64,000 nt of DNA from CBDDFV01 sp965227335 (GCA_965227335.1 CBDDFV010000012.1:62001-126000), one strand, 5' to 3'. Positions 1 to 9,374 are shown, counted from the stretch's first letter. Translations and numbers: made by a program. Notes: a model not told the origin generated them from the sequence alone.

Positions 1-2052
1 ACCGACCAGCGGATTCACCACCGACCCGCCCTGCACCTCGTGGTCGTACTGCCGGATGATCCAGTGCTTCGACGCGATGTTCGGATGACCGAGCAACGCC
101 GTCAGCGCCGCTTCGGTCGACGCGGGCCCGCCCGACGCATCCGTCGTCGTGCCGCGCGACGACCACGCCGCCTCGCGCACCACATCCGGCAGGCCGTCAT
201 GCATGAACGACATCGACAGCCGGCCCACCTCGGCGCCGTCGTACTTGAGGACCAGTTCGCGATCGTCCGTCCCGAACGTTCCCAGGTTGCACAACTCGAC
301 GTCATGCTCGTCGCAGATCGCCTGCAACTCCTCGAGCCGGACGGCCGGAACCGCCAGCACCATGCGCTCCTGCGCTTCGGAGATCCAGATCTCCGTCGGC
401 GTCAGGCCCGCGTACTTGAGCGGCGCGCGATCGAGATGCACCTCCGCCCCGAGCGTCTCGCCCATCTCCCCCACCGCCGACGAAAAACCGCCCGCCCCGC
501 AGTCGGTGATCGCCGTGAACAGCGGACCGTCCGGCTGATCCCGCGCGACGAGAATAGCGTCGAGGACCTTCTTCTCCGTGATCGCGGCGCCGATCTGCAC
601 CGCGTGCGAGAACTCGTCCGCGTGCGAATCGGTCAGCTCCGCCGAACTGAACGTCGCGCCGTGAATCCCGTCCCGACCCGTCCGCCCGCCCAGCGCGATG
701 ATGCAGTCGCCGGGCTGCGGGTCGCCGCTGATCAGATCGCGCGGCATCACGCCGACGCACCCGCAGTACACCAGCGGGTTCCCGATGTAATTGTCGTCGA
801 ACCACACCGCGCCGTTCAGCGTCGGAATGCCCATCCGGTTGCCGTAGTCGCGGACGCCGGCGACGACCTGCGTGAGGATCCGACGCGGATGCAGACAGCC
901 GTCCGGCACGACCTGCTGGCCGCCCGACGCCTCGCCCCGCGTCCAGTGATCAGGCCGCGCGACGCAGAAGATGTCGGTGTTCGCGATCGGCTTCGCGGCG
1001 AGACCGGTGCCGATGATGTCGCGAATGCAGCCGCCGATCCCCGTGGCCGCGCCGCCGTACGGCTCCAGCGCGGAAGGATGGTTGTGCGTCTCCACCTTGA
1101 AGCAGACCGCGACCTCGTCGTCGAACGCGACGATGCCCGCATTGTCGACGAACACGGAGAGACACCAGTCGACGCCGTCGTTCATCAGTTCGTGCGTCGC
1201 CGCCGCGACCGTGCGCTTCAGCAGATTGTCGATCACGATCGCGCCGTCGTCCTCGCGCGACCAGCCCGTCCGTCCCGCCGCGTCCAGCGCCGGCGACGCC
1301 GACCCATCCTCCCGGTATCGCACCCGCGCCTTGAGCGTCTTGTGGACGCAGTGCTCCGACCACGTCTGGGCGAGCGTCTCCAGTTCGATCTCGCGCGGCT
1401 CGCGTCCCTGACGCACGTACTCCGCCTGAATCGCCCGCATCTCATCGAGACTCAGGAAGAGATGCCCGTCGCGCGACAGCCGCTCCAGCGCGGCGTCGTC
1501 GAGATCGCGGATCGGAACCTCCGGCATCGCCATCGAGCGCGGCGCCCCGTGGGGGAACGACTCGGGGTGGAACGGCTCGTCGTGAATCGCGTGCACCACC
1601 GTGTTCGCCAGGATCCGCTCCGCGAGCCGATGTGCGTCCGCCGCGCTCAGCCCCGCGAAGTCGTACCGCATCCCTGTCTGGACGTCCGCCTCGAACCCGA
1701 ACGCGACGCGGATCGCGGTTTCGATCGCCTCCGCGGCGGGATCCATCACGCCCGGCAGCGGATGCACCTCGATCAGACAGTCCGCCTGCGGCCCCGTCGC
1801 GCCGATCTCGTACGTCTCCGTCACCGGATCCGCGAACAACGAGGACGCCAGCGTCTCCACCTGCGCCGACGTGAGCGACGCCTCCAGCAGGTAGACCCGC
1901 GCGGCGTGGACCTCCGCGGGCACGACCTCGACCCCCGCCGCTCGCGCCTGACGCAGCACGGCCGCCGCGGTCGGGTCCGGCTGACCCGCGCGGCGACGGA
2001 CTTCGATCCGGTGGACAGCAAGCGACGGCGCGGCGGCGGCGGAGGTGGACAT
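1..2052 (-). CDS. purL: Phosphoribosylformylglycinamidine synthase with PurS-like N-terminus (partial)
   Basis: ATP- and glutamine-dependent amidation of FGAR to FGAM, the fourth step of de novo purine synthesis in the cytoplasm. The gene starts at 2052 and its 3' end lies beyond the left edge, so about 684 residues are visible. The PurL hallmark ETHNHPSA, followed by a GGAATGIGG loop, sits mid-protein, and a later DCGAGGFSSAVGEMG segment matches the second half of the synthetase core. The first ~90 residues (IEVRRRAGQPDP and following) resemble a PurS subunit, so this looks like a PurS-PurL fusion intermediate between small PurL and the large PurL. A TATGAT box on the minus strand (2156-2161) could be the -10. 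No clear Shine-Dalgarno site is seen. The family call is certain; the PurS relationship is by eye. Confidence 0.95.
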   Translation of the reverse strand, partial: MSTSAAAAPSLAVHRIEVRRRAGQPDPTAAAVLRQARAAGVEVVPAEVHAARVYLLEASLTSAQVETLASSLFADPVTETYEIGATGPQADCLIEVHPLPGVMDPAAEAIETAIRVAFGFEADVQTGMRYDFAGLSAADAHRLAERILANTVVHAIHDEPFHPESFPHGAPRSMAMPEVPIRDLDDAALERLSRDGHLFLSLDEMRAIQAEYVRQGREPREIELETLAQTWSEHCVHKTLKARVRYREDGSASPALDAAGRTGWSREDDGAIVIDNLLKRTVAAATHELMNDGVDWCLSVFVDNAGIVAFDDEVAVCFKVETHNHPSALEPYGGAATGIGGCIRDIIGTGLAAKPIANTDIFCVARPDHWTRGEASGGQQVVPDGCLHPRRILTQVVAGVRDYGNRMGIPTLNGAVWFDDNYIGNPLVYCGCVGVMPRDLISGDPQPGDCIIALGGRTGRDGIHGATFSSAELTDSHADEFSHAVQIGAAITEKKVLDAILVARDQPDGPLFTAITDCGAGGFSSAVGEMGETLGAEVHLDRAPLKYAGLTPTEIWISEAQERMVLAVPAVRLEELQAICDEHDVELCNLGTFGTDDRELVLKYDGAEVGRLSMSFMHDGLPDVVREAAWSSRGTTTDASGGPASTEAALTALLGHPNIASKHWIIRQYDHEVQGGSVVNPLVG

Positions 2053-2258
2053 ATCGCGAGGAATCGGGGGCCGACCGGGGTCAGCCGAGGGGCGCCGAGG
2101 ACGACGGCGGATCGGGAAACGACGGGGGACGCGACGATCGGAGACGGTCGCTCCGATCATAAGAACGGCCGCGCCCGTCGACCACCGCCGTTGTGCCCCG
2201 ACCCCGAACAAACGCACGAAAACGGCTAGGATGCGCACCCGCTGAAGGGATCCCGCCC

Positions 2259-4685
2259 ATGTCCGATGCTGAAGCCCGGTCCGACGTCGACTACCGCCCC
2301 GCTCCGCTCGCGCCGGTCGAACCGCCGACGCCGCTCCCGGCTGATCAGCTCCGCTGGCGGTGCGACCCCGACGCATTCGGGTTCGAGACCACGGACGAGA
2401 TCGAGCCCGAAACCGGCATCGTCGGTCAGGACACCGCGCTCGCCGCCCTCCGCTTCGGCCTCGAGACGATGGCGCCCGGGCAGAATATCTTCATCAGCGG
2501 TCTCACCGGGCCCGGACGCGTGCGGCTGATCGAGCGGCTGCTCGACACCATGAAGCCGGCGTGTCCCCTCGCGAAGGATCGCGTTTATGTGCACAACTTC
2601 GACGACCCGCCCCAGCCCACGCTGATCACGGTGCCCCGGGGCCGCGGCCTCGCGTTCGAGCACACCATGCAGCGGTTCATCGAGTTCATCGAACATGACC
2701 TCGTCGCGGCCCTGCAGTCGGAGGCGTTCGAAGCCCGCATGGGCGCGCTGCAGCAGCAGACGCAGGCGGAGATCGACGCCGTCACCAAGCCTTTCGCCGA
2801 CGAACTCACGACCACCGGGCTCGCCCTGGTCACGGCCACCAGCGGCCAGAGCGCCCGGCCGGCGATCTTTCCCACGATCAACGGCGAGCCCGTGCCGCCG
2901 GAAGTCTTCGAACAGGCCCACAAGAAGGGCGACGTGAGCGACGAGGACTACCAGGGCAAACTCGACGCCATCCAGGCTGCGACGCCGAAGCTGCACGCCC
3001 TCGCGGAGCAGGCGCAGCAGATCATCAACTCGCACGGCGAGATCGCGGAGGCGCTGTTCGCGAAGGAAGTCGAAGAGATCGTCCGGCCGCGTCTGAACAC
3101 GATCCGCTACCAGTTCGATCAGCCCGACGTGCACGCCTTTCTCGACGCGGTGCAGAACGACCTGATCGAGAACCGGCTCGATGAACTCGATGAGAACATG
3201 CCGTTCACCGTGCTCTACACGGTGAACGTCGTGTCGCCCCACGGGCGTCAGGACGGATGTCCGGTGATCGTGGAGCGCACGCCGACGGTGACGAACTTGC
3301 TCGGCGGCGTGGAACTCCGGCCGGGGACGGAGGACAAGCCGCAGCCGCCGCACGTGATGATCCGCGCCGGCTCGATGCTGCGGGCGGACGGCGGCTACCT
3401 TGTGATGGAGGCGCGGGACGTCCTGTCGGAACCCGCCGCGTGGCGGGCGCTGATGCGGACGGTGCGGGCGGGCAAGATCGAGTTCGCCCCGCCCGAGGCC
3501 GCCCCGGGCATGGTGCGCCCCGTCCACATCAAGCCGGAGCCGATCAACGTGTCGGTCAAGGTCGTGCTCATCGGCGAGGCGGGGATGTTCTACGTCCTCG
3601 ACGCGGCGGACCCGGACTTCTCTGAACTCTTCAAGGTCCTCGCCGAGTTCGACTCCGTCGTCCCCCGTAACGACGCCAGCCTGAAGCACTACGCGGGCGT
3701 GCTCCGTCGGATCCAGGCGGACGACAACCTCCCGCCGTTTCGCGCTGACGCCGTCGCCGCCCTGGCCGAACATGGCGCGCGAATCGCATCGAAGGCGGAG
3801 TCGCTCAGCTCCCGGTTCAGCCGGCTCGCGGACATCGCGCGGGAAGCGGGGTTCGTGGCGTCGAAAGCGAACCGAAAGATTGTCGAGGGCGACGACATCC
3901 GCGAGACCGTCCGCCGCACGAGGATGCGGGCCAACCTGCGGTCGCGCAAGTTCCGCGAACTCATGGCCCAGGGCGTGATCCAGGTCGCCACGCGGGGCGG
4001 CGCGGTCGGACAGATCAACGGACTCGCCGTCATGTCCGCCGGTCCCCTCACCTACGGCTTTCCCGCCCGCATCACCGCCACCCTCGGCCCCGGCGCGGCG
4101 GGCCTCATCAACATCGAGGGCGAATCCGAACTCTCCGGCGCGATCCACACCAAGGGCTTCCACATCCTCAGCGGCCTCCTGCGCACGCTGCTCAAGACGG
4201 ACCATCCCCTCACCTTCGACGCCTCGATCGCCTTCGAGCAGAGCTACGGCGGCATCGACGGCGACTCGGCCAGCGGCGCCGAGACATGCGTGCTGCTCTC
4301 CGCGATGACGGGCATCCCGGTGCGCCAGGACCTTGCGATCACCGGCGCGATCGACCAGGTCGGCGCGTTTCTCGCCATCGGCGGCGTCAACGAGAAGATC
4401 GAAGGCTTCTTCGACGCCTGCGTCGACCAGGGCCTGACCGGCACGCAGGGGGTGATCATTCCGGCGAGCAACGCGGGTGAACTCATGTTGCGCCACGACG
4501 TCGTCGAAGCCGCGTCGCAGGGAAACTTCCACGTGTACGCCGCGCGTTCGATCCGCGAAGCGATCACGTTGATGCTGCACACGCCCGCCGGCGTCCCCGG
4601 CCACGACGACCCCACCACCGTGATCGGCCAGGCCCGCGCCCAGGCGAAGATCATGTGGGATGCGTCCGCCGCGGTGCGACGGTAG
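2259..4685 (+). CDS. Lon-like ATP-dependent protease (AAA_32/YcbZ-LonB type)
   Basis: Cytoplasmic serine protease of the Lon superfamily, 808 residues. The N-terminal half carries a degenerate Walker A (GLTGPGRV, with Arg in place of Lys as is common in this YcbZ-like branch) and a long helical insertion. The C-terminal third is a Lon protease domain with the GDSAS nucleophile at S670 and the partner lysine in GGVNEKIE at K713. The start was chosen at 2259 because GAAGGGA lies at 2244-2250 and a TAGGAT -10-like box at 2227-2232; an earlier in-frame ATG would overlap that box. It is divergent from purL. Substrates of this branch are poorly known. A hairpin near 4731 probably ends the transcript. 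Confidence 0.93.
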   Translation: MSDAEARSDVDYRPAPLAPVEPPTPLPADQLRWRCDPDAFGFETTDEIEPETGIVGQDTALAALRFGLETMAPGQNIFISGLTGPGRVRLIERLLDTMKPACPLAKDRVYVHNFDDPPQPTLITVPRGRGLAFEHTMQRFIEFIEHDLVAALQSEAFEARMGALQQQTQAEIDAVTKPFADELTTTGLALVTATSGQSARPAIFPTINGEPVPPEVFEQAHKKGDVSDEDYQGKLDAIQAATPKLHALAEQAQQIINSHGEIAEALFAKEVEEIVRPRLNTIRYQFDQPDVHAFLDAVQNDLIENRLDELDENMPFTVLYTVNVVSPHGRQDGCPVIVERTPTVTNLLGGVELRPGTEDKPQPPHVMIRAGSMLRADGGYLVMEARDVLSEPAAWRALMRTVRAGKIEFAPPEAAPGMVRPVHIKPEPINVSVKVVLIGEAGMFYVLDAADPDFSELFKVLAEFDSVVPRNDASLKHYAGVLRRIQADDNLPPFRADAVAALAEHGARIASKAESLSSRFSRLADIAREAGFVASKANRKIVEGDDIRETVRRTRMRANLRSRKFRELMAQGVIQVATRGGAVGQINGLAVMSAGPLTYGFPARITATLGPGAAGLINIEGESELSGAIHTKGFHILSGLLRTLLKTDHPLTFDASIAFEQSYGGIDGDSASGAETCVLLSAMTGIPVRQDLAITGAIDQVGAFLAIGGVNEKIEGFFDACVDQGLTGTQGVIIPASNAGELMLRHDVVEAASQGNFHVYAARSIREAITLMLHTPAGVPGHDDPTTVIGQARAQAKIMWDASAAVRR

Positions 4686-4730
4686 GCCGCTGCGAACGCA
4701 CCTCGGCCGGCGGTCGTCCGGCATCCGGAG

Positions 4731-4749
4731 GTCGGGATCGTATCCCGAC
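4731..4749 (+). terminator. Perfect 8-bp inverted repeat, possible terminator
   Basis: GTCGGGAT and ATCCCGAC are separated by three bases, 46 bp after the Lon-like stop codon. No T-run follows, so termination is inferred from position. A related GTCGGGAT...CCCGAC pattern recurs at 15333-15351, suggesting a shared repeat family. Confidence 0.4.
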
Positions 4750-4816
4750 ACCGATCGAGCACATACGACACATGGCGGGATGTGATCACGACCTGCCGGT
4801 GCGCAGATGACGTGTC

Positions 4817-4856
4817 GGTTGGGCCCCCGGCCCGACATGAATGTGCAACACGGGTG
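4817..4856 (+). repeat. Dispersed GC-rich palindromic repeat, copy 1
   Basis: The 22 bases at 4817-4838, beginning GGTTGGGCCCCCGG, are identical to 50517-50538. The following GTGCAACACGGGTGC is matched with few changes after both copies. Related inverted copies occur at 61694-61766. Confidence 0.6.
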
Positions 4857-5079
4857 CAGTGGCGCTGGGTCGTGGACCCTACCGACGGCGTTTCGACGAC
4901 CTCGACCGGCGGTGGACGCCCAGCAGCGCCACAATCGTGCAGCGCGGGCCATTTGAAACTCTGGGCGGGGGCCTCACCGAACGGATTCGATCACTTTCCG
5001 TGCGTTTTTGGCGCCAGACAAACCTGATCGACGCGTGATTCAAATAGGTCGCCAGTTCTTCGCCACGGGAGTGACAGTG

Positions 5080-6063
5080 ATGAGAATGACCCTCCGGTTC
5101 ATGTTCCTGGTCGCGTTCGTTACCGCAGTCGCCGCCGCGACGCAGCCCGGGCATGTTCGCGATGTCGCGCAGTTCCGCCACGCGAACGTCGTGCAAGTAC
5201 ACACTGAGAACACACAACGCGCCCCGCTCTGGTGCTGGGCCGCGTGCATCCAGATGTGCCTCCGCGCCGAGGGCATCCCCGCAACGCAGGAGGCGATCGT
5301 TCAGCGGAACTACGGCGCCCTCGTCAATCGTCCGGCCGTGAGCCTCGAGCAGATCGCCATGAACCTTGTGATCGACTATCCGACCGCAAGCGGCATGATC
5401 CGCGTCCGGCCCACCGTGCTGAGGCGAGGCCTGACGAGCGCCGAGGTCAAGAGCTACATCGACCAGAACAAACTCATCATCATGGCCGTGGGGGAGGGAA
5501 ACCCCTTCACTCTGCCTCAGCATGTCGTCGTGGCCTACGGGTATCGACAAGCCCCGGGCTCTCCGCTGCTGATGCGGATCTTTGACCCATGGCCGCGGCA
5601 GGCGACACAGCTTCATGAAGTCGCCGTCGACTTCACATCAGCCTGGGAGCAGACCATCGTCGTCAACGTCGAACGGCCTCGCGCAAGACAAGTTGACGGA
5701 CCGGATGGCTCGTGCGTCAGGTGCGGCGGCTCGGGATGGCGCCCGCATGACCGCTGCGGCGGCCGCGGCCGACTCGCCTGCGGCCCGTGCGGCGGCCAGG
5801 GCGGCATCGTCTGCCGAACCTGCGATCCCCGTGGACTGGTCCGCTGTCCCGGGTGCGGCGGCGCGGGGTGGCAGTGGTGCGCCTTCGGGCCGTGCCGCGG
5901 CTGCGGCTTCTCCGGACGCGTCCCTTGCAACGCACGCTGCATGAATGGCGCGCTCCGCTGCCCGACGTGCGGAGGCCAGAAGACTGCTCGGTGCAACGCC
6001 TGTGGCGGGGCTGGACATCAGCCGTGTCGCTGCAACAACGGACGCGTTCGCTGCAACCATTGA
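5080..6063 (+). CDS. Secreted papain-like cysteine protease with C-terminal DnaJ-type zinc repeats
   Basis: A 327-residue exported protein not recognised as a described family in this architecture. Residues 1-21 form a signal peptide. Residues ~25-200 look like a papain-like peptidase of the C70/C39-like type: Q46 and the WCWAAC motif with C52 as likely nucleophile, H148 in LPQHVVVAYGY, and D169 in RIFDPWP. From residue 212 to the end come about nine CxxC-G-type modules (CVRCGGSG, CGPCGGQG, CPGCGGAG, CNACGGAG and others) like the zinc-binding repeats of DnaJ. The ATG at 5080 is preferred over an upstream TTG because GGGAG lies 8 bases before it and the signal peptide begins there. It is monocistronic, convergent with the RdgC-like gene. 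The protease call is from motifs only; the role of the zinc repeats (substrate binding or stability) is unknown. Confidence 0.8.
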   Translation: MRMTLRFMFLVAFVTAVAAATQPGHVRDVAQFRHANVVQVHTENTQRAPLWCWAACIQMCLRAEGIPATQEAIVQRNYGALVNRPAVSLEQIAMNLVIDYPTASGMIRVRPTVLRRGLTSAEVKSYIDQNKLIIMAVGEGNPFTLPQHVVVAYGYRQAPGSPLLMRIFDPWPRQATQLHEVAVDFTSAWEQTIVVNVERPRARQVDGPDGSCVRCGGSGWRPHDRCGGRGRLACGPCGGQGGIVCRTCDPRGLVRCPGCGGAGWQWCAFGPCRGCGFSGRVPCNARCMNGALRCPTCGGQKTARCNACGGAGHQPCRCNNGRVRCNH

Positions 6064-6126
6064 ACCGCGCGCACACCCTGGTTGGTTGGCCCGGGCACAT
6101 CGAAACGGCGGTGGGATTCACCTCGC

Positions 6127-6144
6127 CTCCTTCGAGCGAAGGAG
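6127..6144. terminator. Hairpin between convergent genes
   Basis: CTCCTTCG and CGAAGGAG form a perfect 8-bp stem with a two-base apex, located between the stop codons of the cysteine protease and the minus-strand RdgC-like gene. No T-run; the terminator role is inferred from position. Confidence 0.4.
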
Positions 6145-6196
6145 CGAAGTAGGTTCTGCACCCGCGGAACCCGCCGCGCCGCCCTGCGATCCCGAC

Positions 6197-7447
6197 CTAC
6201 ACCTCGACCGGCGCTTCCGCCTTCACCTCGACGACGGCGCTCGGGGCGACGGTCGAACGACCCCCGCTCCGAATCCAGCGGGTCATCGCCTCGCGATCCT
6301 GCGTCCATCCCTCGCTCACGCGGCGGTCGAGGAACATCTCGTACAACGACATCCACGTCTGCTCGAACGAACGCTGACTCGCCAGCCGGTACTCGATCGT
6401 CTCCCGTCCCGGCGCGGGCGGATCTTCCGGCTTCGGAATCCGCAGGCTCGACACGTTGAACCGGTCCGCCTGGATCGTGAACGACCACTGCTCCCCGTCC
6501 GCCGCGAGCGTCAGACCCGCCTTGCGCGGCAGCTTCCCCTGCTGCAGCGCCATCATCGCCTCGGGTCGACGCGTCGGGCCGTCCGCCTTCAGCGACTGCG
6601 ACCCCGTCGCCCCCCACGCGCAATCGGTGTCCAGCGATTTCTCGAACACGAAGGCGACCTGCCGCCCGCCGGCGCCGTCGATGAGACCCTCGTCCGTCGT
6701 GGCCTTCCACCAGAGCCACAGCAGGAACTCGTTGCCAAGAAAGTCGCTCGGTTCGGGGCCGCCATACGTCCACGGGATCGGCGGCGGACCGGTTCGGCTC
6801 TCGGCGTCAGCATCGGGCGGGGCGGCGACGAACGCCGCGGGCCGCAGGTCTTCGTAATCACGGGTCCTTCCCTGACCCGCGAACCGCTCGCGCGCCAGCA
6901 CGCCGGCCGTGGCGGGCTCGATCACGCAATCAAACGTGTTGCGAAACAGATCACGCAGCGCCGTCATGGGCGCATCCGCGAACGCCGGGGCGTACACCAT
7001 GCCCCGTTCCAGATCCCACAGCACCGGCACGAGCTTCGACTTCCGGTGCGCCCCCTGGGCCAGCTCCTCGTGAAGAAGACGCTCCGCCTCCTCCTTCGCG
7101 GCGAGCCGTTCAGCCCGATTCAGAAACCCCGTCGGACTCGCGGCCCGACGCTGCCCCTCCGCCATCGCGCGATACGCCCGCTTCACGTCCGCCGGCGCCT
7201 TGTTCGTGTCCAGCCGCATCCCCACGAGGACGTCCGAACCGAAAAGAAGCTTCTGCGGCTGAAAGTCCGTGTCGTAGATGTGCTCGCCCGTCGTCCAGCC
7301 CGCCTCGACTTCCGGCGGCGCGCCGATCGTCGTGGGCGTCAGGACGCCGTCGGAAAAAGCCTGCAGAACATCGTCATCCACCCGCCGCGGGGCCGGACCG
7401 GTGACGAGGAAACGAGCATACGACATGGAGCCGGATCGGAAGGGCAT
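6197..7447 (-). CDS. RdgC-like recombination-associated protein
   Basis: A cytoplasmic protein of 416 residues resembling the RdgC family, whose E. coli member is a ring-shaped DNA-binding protein that modulates RecA. Supporting features are the N-terminal SYARFLVTGPAPRR, a lysine/arginine-rich helical stretch, and the FLGNEFLLWLWW segment, close to the family's FLTWLW signature. It is longer than E. coli RdgC (about 300 residues). On the minus strand TACGTT lies exactly 6 bases before the ATG at 7447, the same leaderless-type spacing seen at several genes here, so this start was preferred to the internal ATG at 7426. The family assignment is from remembered signatures and is moderate. Confidence 0.65.
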   Translation of the reverse strand: MPFRSGSMSYARFLVTGPAPRRVDDDVLQAFSDGVLTPTTIGAPPEVEAGWTTGEHIYDTDFQPQKLLFGSDVLVGMRLDTNKAPADVKRAYRAMAEGQRRAASPTGFLNRAERLAAKEEAERLLHEELAQGAHRKSKLVPVLWDLERGMVYAPAFADAPMTALRDLFRNTFDCVIEPATAGVLARERFAGQGRTRDYEDLRPAAFVAAPPDADAESRTGPPPIPWTYGGPEPSDFLGNEFLLWLWWKATTDEGLIDGAGGRQVAFVFEKSLDTDCAWGATGSQSLKADGPTRRPEAMMALQQGKLPRKAGLTLAADGEQWSFTIQADRFNVSSLRIPKPEDPPAPGRETIEYRLASQRSFEQTWMSLYEMFLDRRVSEGWTQDREAMTRWIRSGGRSTVAPSAVVEVKAEAPVEV

Positions 7448-7570
7448 CGCGGCAACGTACCGCCGTCCCACGCATCGACGCGGGTCGTAACAGGTTGTTC
7501 ACAATTGACGCCCGGACGCCCGCCCGAGCCTCGGAACACCTTCGAAACGCCCTCCCGTAGAATGCCCCCC

Positions 7571-8050
7571 ATGCCAGACGCTCCCTCCCGACACATCGAG
7601 CTCTACACCGACGGCGCCTGCTCCGGAAACCCCGGGCCCGGCGGGTGGGCGTACATCCTCAAGGAACCCGCGAAGGGCGCCGTCGAGGAGAACTCCGGGT
7701 TCGAGCCGAGCACGACGAACAACCGCATGGAAATGCTCGCCGTCATCAACGGTCTGGACCGGCTCGACGAACCCTGCCGCGTGGATCTCTACTCGGACAG
7801 CCAGTACGTCATCAAGGGCCTCTCCGAATGGCTGGACGGCTGGATCAAAAAAGGATGGAAGCGAGGCAAGAATCAGCCTGTCCTGAACAAGGAGCTCTGG
7901 CAGCGGCTGGACGCCCTCCGGACCACCCACGACCTGCATTGCCACTGGATTCGAGGCCACAATGAACATCCCGAGAACGAACGGTGCGATGAACTCGCCG
8001 TCGCCGCGATCCAGCAGTACCGCGACGCCTACGGCCGTCAGGTCCAGTAG
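7571..8050 (+). CDS. rnhA: Ribonuclease HI
   Basis: Cleaves the RNA strand of RNA-DNA hybrids in the cytoplasm. The 159-residue protein has all four acidic catalytic positions: Asp in YTDGACSGNPG, Glu in NNRMEM, Asp in SDSQYV, and Asp in NERCDELA, plus the basic loop WIKKGWKRGK of the E. coli-type enzyme. A TAGAAT box at 7558-7563 stands 7 bases before ATG 7571 and there is no Shine-Dalgarno site, so a leaderless start is likely; the alternative ATG at 7562 would lie inside that box. The 3' end probably overlaps the start of the next gene in another frame. Confidence 0.96.
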   Translation: MPDAPSRHIELYTDGACSGNPGPGGWAYILKEPAKGAVEENSGFEPSTTNNRMEMLAVINGLDRLDEPCRVDLYSDSQYVIKGLSEWLDGWIKKGWKRGKNQPVLNKELWQRLDALRTTHDLHCHWIRGHNEHPENERCDELAVAAIQQYRDAYGRQVQ

Positions 8051-9254
8051 ACACCGACGATCCGGTCCGGCCACTCCCCTTGCGCGGCACGGGGAAGCGG
8101 GGCGCCCGGCCCTCGCGTTGCCCCTGACCCTCGCCCTCGCCCTCGCCGCCGGCGCCCTCGGTCAGACCCGAACCACCCCCCAGCCGCCCGCCGACCCCGA
8201 CGCCGGCGGCGCAGCCGCGCCCCGGCCCCCCGTCACCGCGGTCACCGTCTTCGAGGACGCGGCGATCTTCTACAACGAGGATCTCACCAACCCCGTTCCC
8301 GACGGCCCCCTCGTGCGGACCGACAACGGCCAGGCGCTCCTCCATACCCTTGACCTGCCCGACCCCCCGAGCAACCAGCGCGATGCGCGACGCATCGTCC
8401 TCTCGGTCGAGGTCCAGCCCGTCATCACGAAGACGGACGCCGGCCCGACGCCCGCCGACATCTGGCCTCGCCTCGGCGCCATCACCGTGCTGCTCCCCGG
8501 GACCGAACCCGACGATCCGCCCCGCCGGCTCGAACTCATGCGGTTCGTGACGGGATTCGGCGGCCCCGGCCTCTTCCAGGCGGATGTCACGCCGTTCGCG
8601 CCCGTCCTCTTCGGCCGACGCACGATCGAGGCCAAGATCGACACCTACAACGAGCCCGGCTGGCGACTCACGGCCCGCCTCCGCTACGACCCCGCCGGGC
8701 GGGGCGCCCGTCGACCCGTCTACGCGACGCCCGTCCTGTTCGGTGAGGAGATCACCGCCGCCCAGCCGACGGTGCGCGGCATCGTCGAGATCCCGGAGGG
8801 CCTCGCCCAGGTCCGGCTCCGCATCATGACTACCGGGCACGCCACCGACGGCGCCGCGGGCGACGAATTCACGCCTCGTGCGCACGTCATCCGGGTCGAC
8901 GGACTCGAGATCGCCCGATTCTGGCCGTGGAGCGAGACGGGGGGCGTGAACCGGCGGGTGAACCCGACCAGCGGCCGCCGCGTCGTGGACGGCCGGGAGG
9001 TCTGGTCGAGCGACTTCGACCGGGCGGGCTGGGCCCCCGGCGAGCTCGTCCGTCCGGTGACCATTCCGCTGCTCGGTCTTCAGCCGGGCCGGCACGAGGT
9101 GGAGGTGACGATCCAGGGGATTCGCCCGCGGGTCACGCCGGAGGCCGGAATGGGCTATTGGCGGACGAGCGTGGCCCTCGTGGCGGACGAGCCCTGGCCG
9201 TGGCCGGAGGCGGCGGCGGCGGCGGACGAGCCCGGGTCTGACGGCTCGCCGTGA
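7989..9254 (+). CDS. Secreted PNGase F-like protein
   Basis: An exported protein of about 421 residues. After an Ala/Leu-rich hydrophobic segment (LPLTLALALAAGALG), two regions recall peptide-N-glycosidase F, which removes N-glycans from glycoproteins: the TTGHATDG/HVIRVDG block and the WSSDFDRAGWAPGE motif. A low-complexity Ala/Pro-rich C-terminus follows the last conserved block. The start is uncertain. ATG 7989 (or 7962) would put the first ~45 residues over the 3' end of rnhA in another frame and make an unusually long, basic leader before the hydrophobic core; TTG at 8118 would start just at the signal peptide. Enzymatic activity is not proven by the motifs. Confidence 0.7.
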   Translation: MNSPSPRSSSTATPTAVRSSRHRRSGPATPLARHGEAGRPALALPLTLALALAAGALGQTRTTPQPPADPDAGGAAAPRPPVTAVTVFEDAAIFYNEDLTNPVPDGPLVRTDNGQALLHTLDLPDPPSNQRDARRIVLSVEVQPVITKTDAGPTPADIWPRLGAITVLLPGTEPDDPPRRLELMRFVTGFGGPGLFQADVTPFAPVLFGRRTIEAKIDTYNEPGWRLTARLRYDPAGRGARRPVYATPVLFGEEITAAQPTVRGIVEIPEGLAQVRLRIMTTGHATDGAAGDEFTPRAHVIRVDGLEIARFWPWSETGGVNRRVNPTSGRRVVDGREVWSSDFDRAGWAPGELVRPVTIPLLGLQPGRHEVEVTIQGIRPRVTPEAGMGYWRTSVALVADEPWPWPEAAAAADEPGSDGSP

Positions 9255-9293
9255 GACCCGGTCGGGAACCCGAATTCCGCCTCCTGCGTCCCC

Positions 9294-9322
9294 TTGGCGC
9301 GGGTCGCGGGCGGTGCTACACT
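9294..9322 (+). promoter_or_regulatory. Sigma70-type promoter of rpsL-rpsG
   Basis: TTGGCG at 9294-9299 and TACACT at 9317-9322 are separated by 17 bases. Transcription would begin near 9329, leaving a leader of about 45 bases before rpsL. Confidence 0.65.
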
Positions 9323-9374
9323 TCGCGGCTCGCGTTTTGATGAACCGGAATCCGGCCCCGGAGCCTTTGTCGCC

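Larger units (their letters stand above)
4686..5079. other. Gene-free stretch with palindrome and dispersed repeat
   Basis: About 390 bases between the Lon-like gene and the cysteine protease contain no convincing gene. They hold a perfect inverted repeat at 4731-4749 and a copy of a dispersed GC-rich repeat at 4817-4856. The rest shows no recognisable signal apart from the GGGAG ribosome site at 5067-5071 for the next gene. Confidence 0.6.

Noticed and set aside
40..2229. Long plus-strand open frame opposite purL
   Set aside because: Arg/Pro-rich translation without domains; it is the antisense shadow of purL, whose ETHNHPSA motif and family fit are unambiguous.
2226..4952. 908-codon minus-strand open frame opposite the Lon-like gene
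   Set aside because: Low-complexity shadow frame caused by high G+C codon bias; the plus strand carries catalytic S670/K713.
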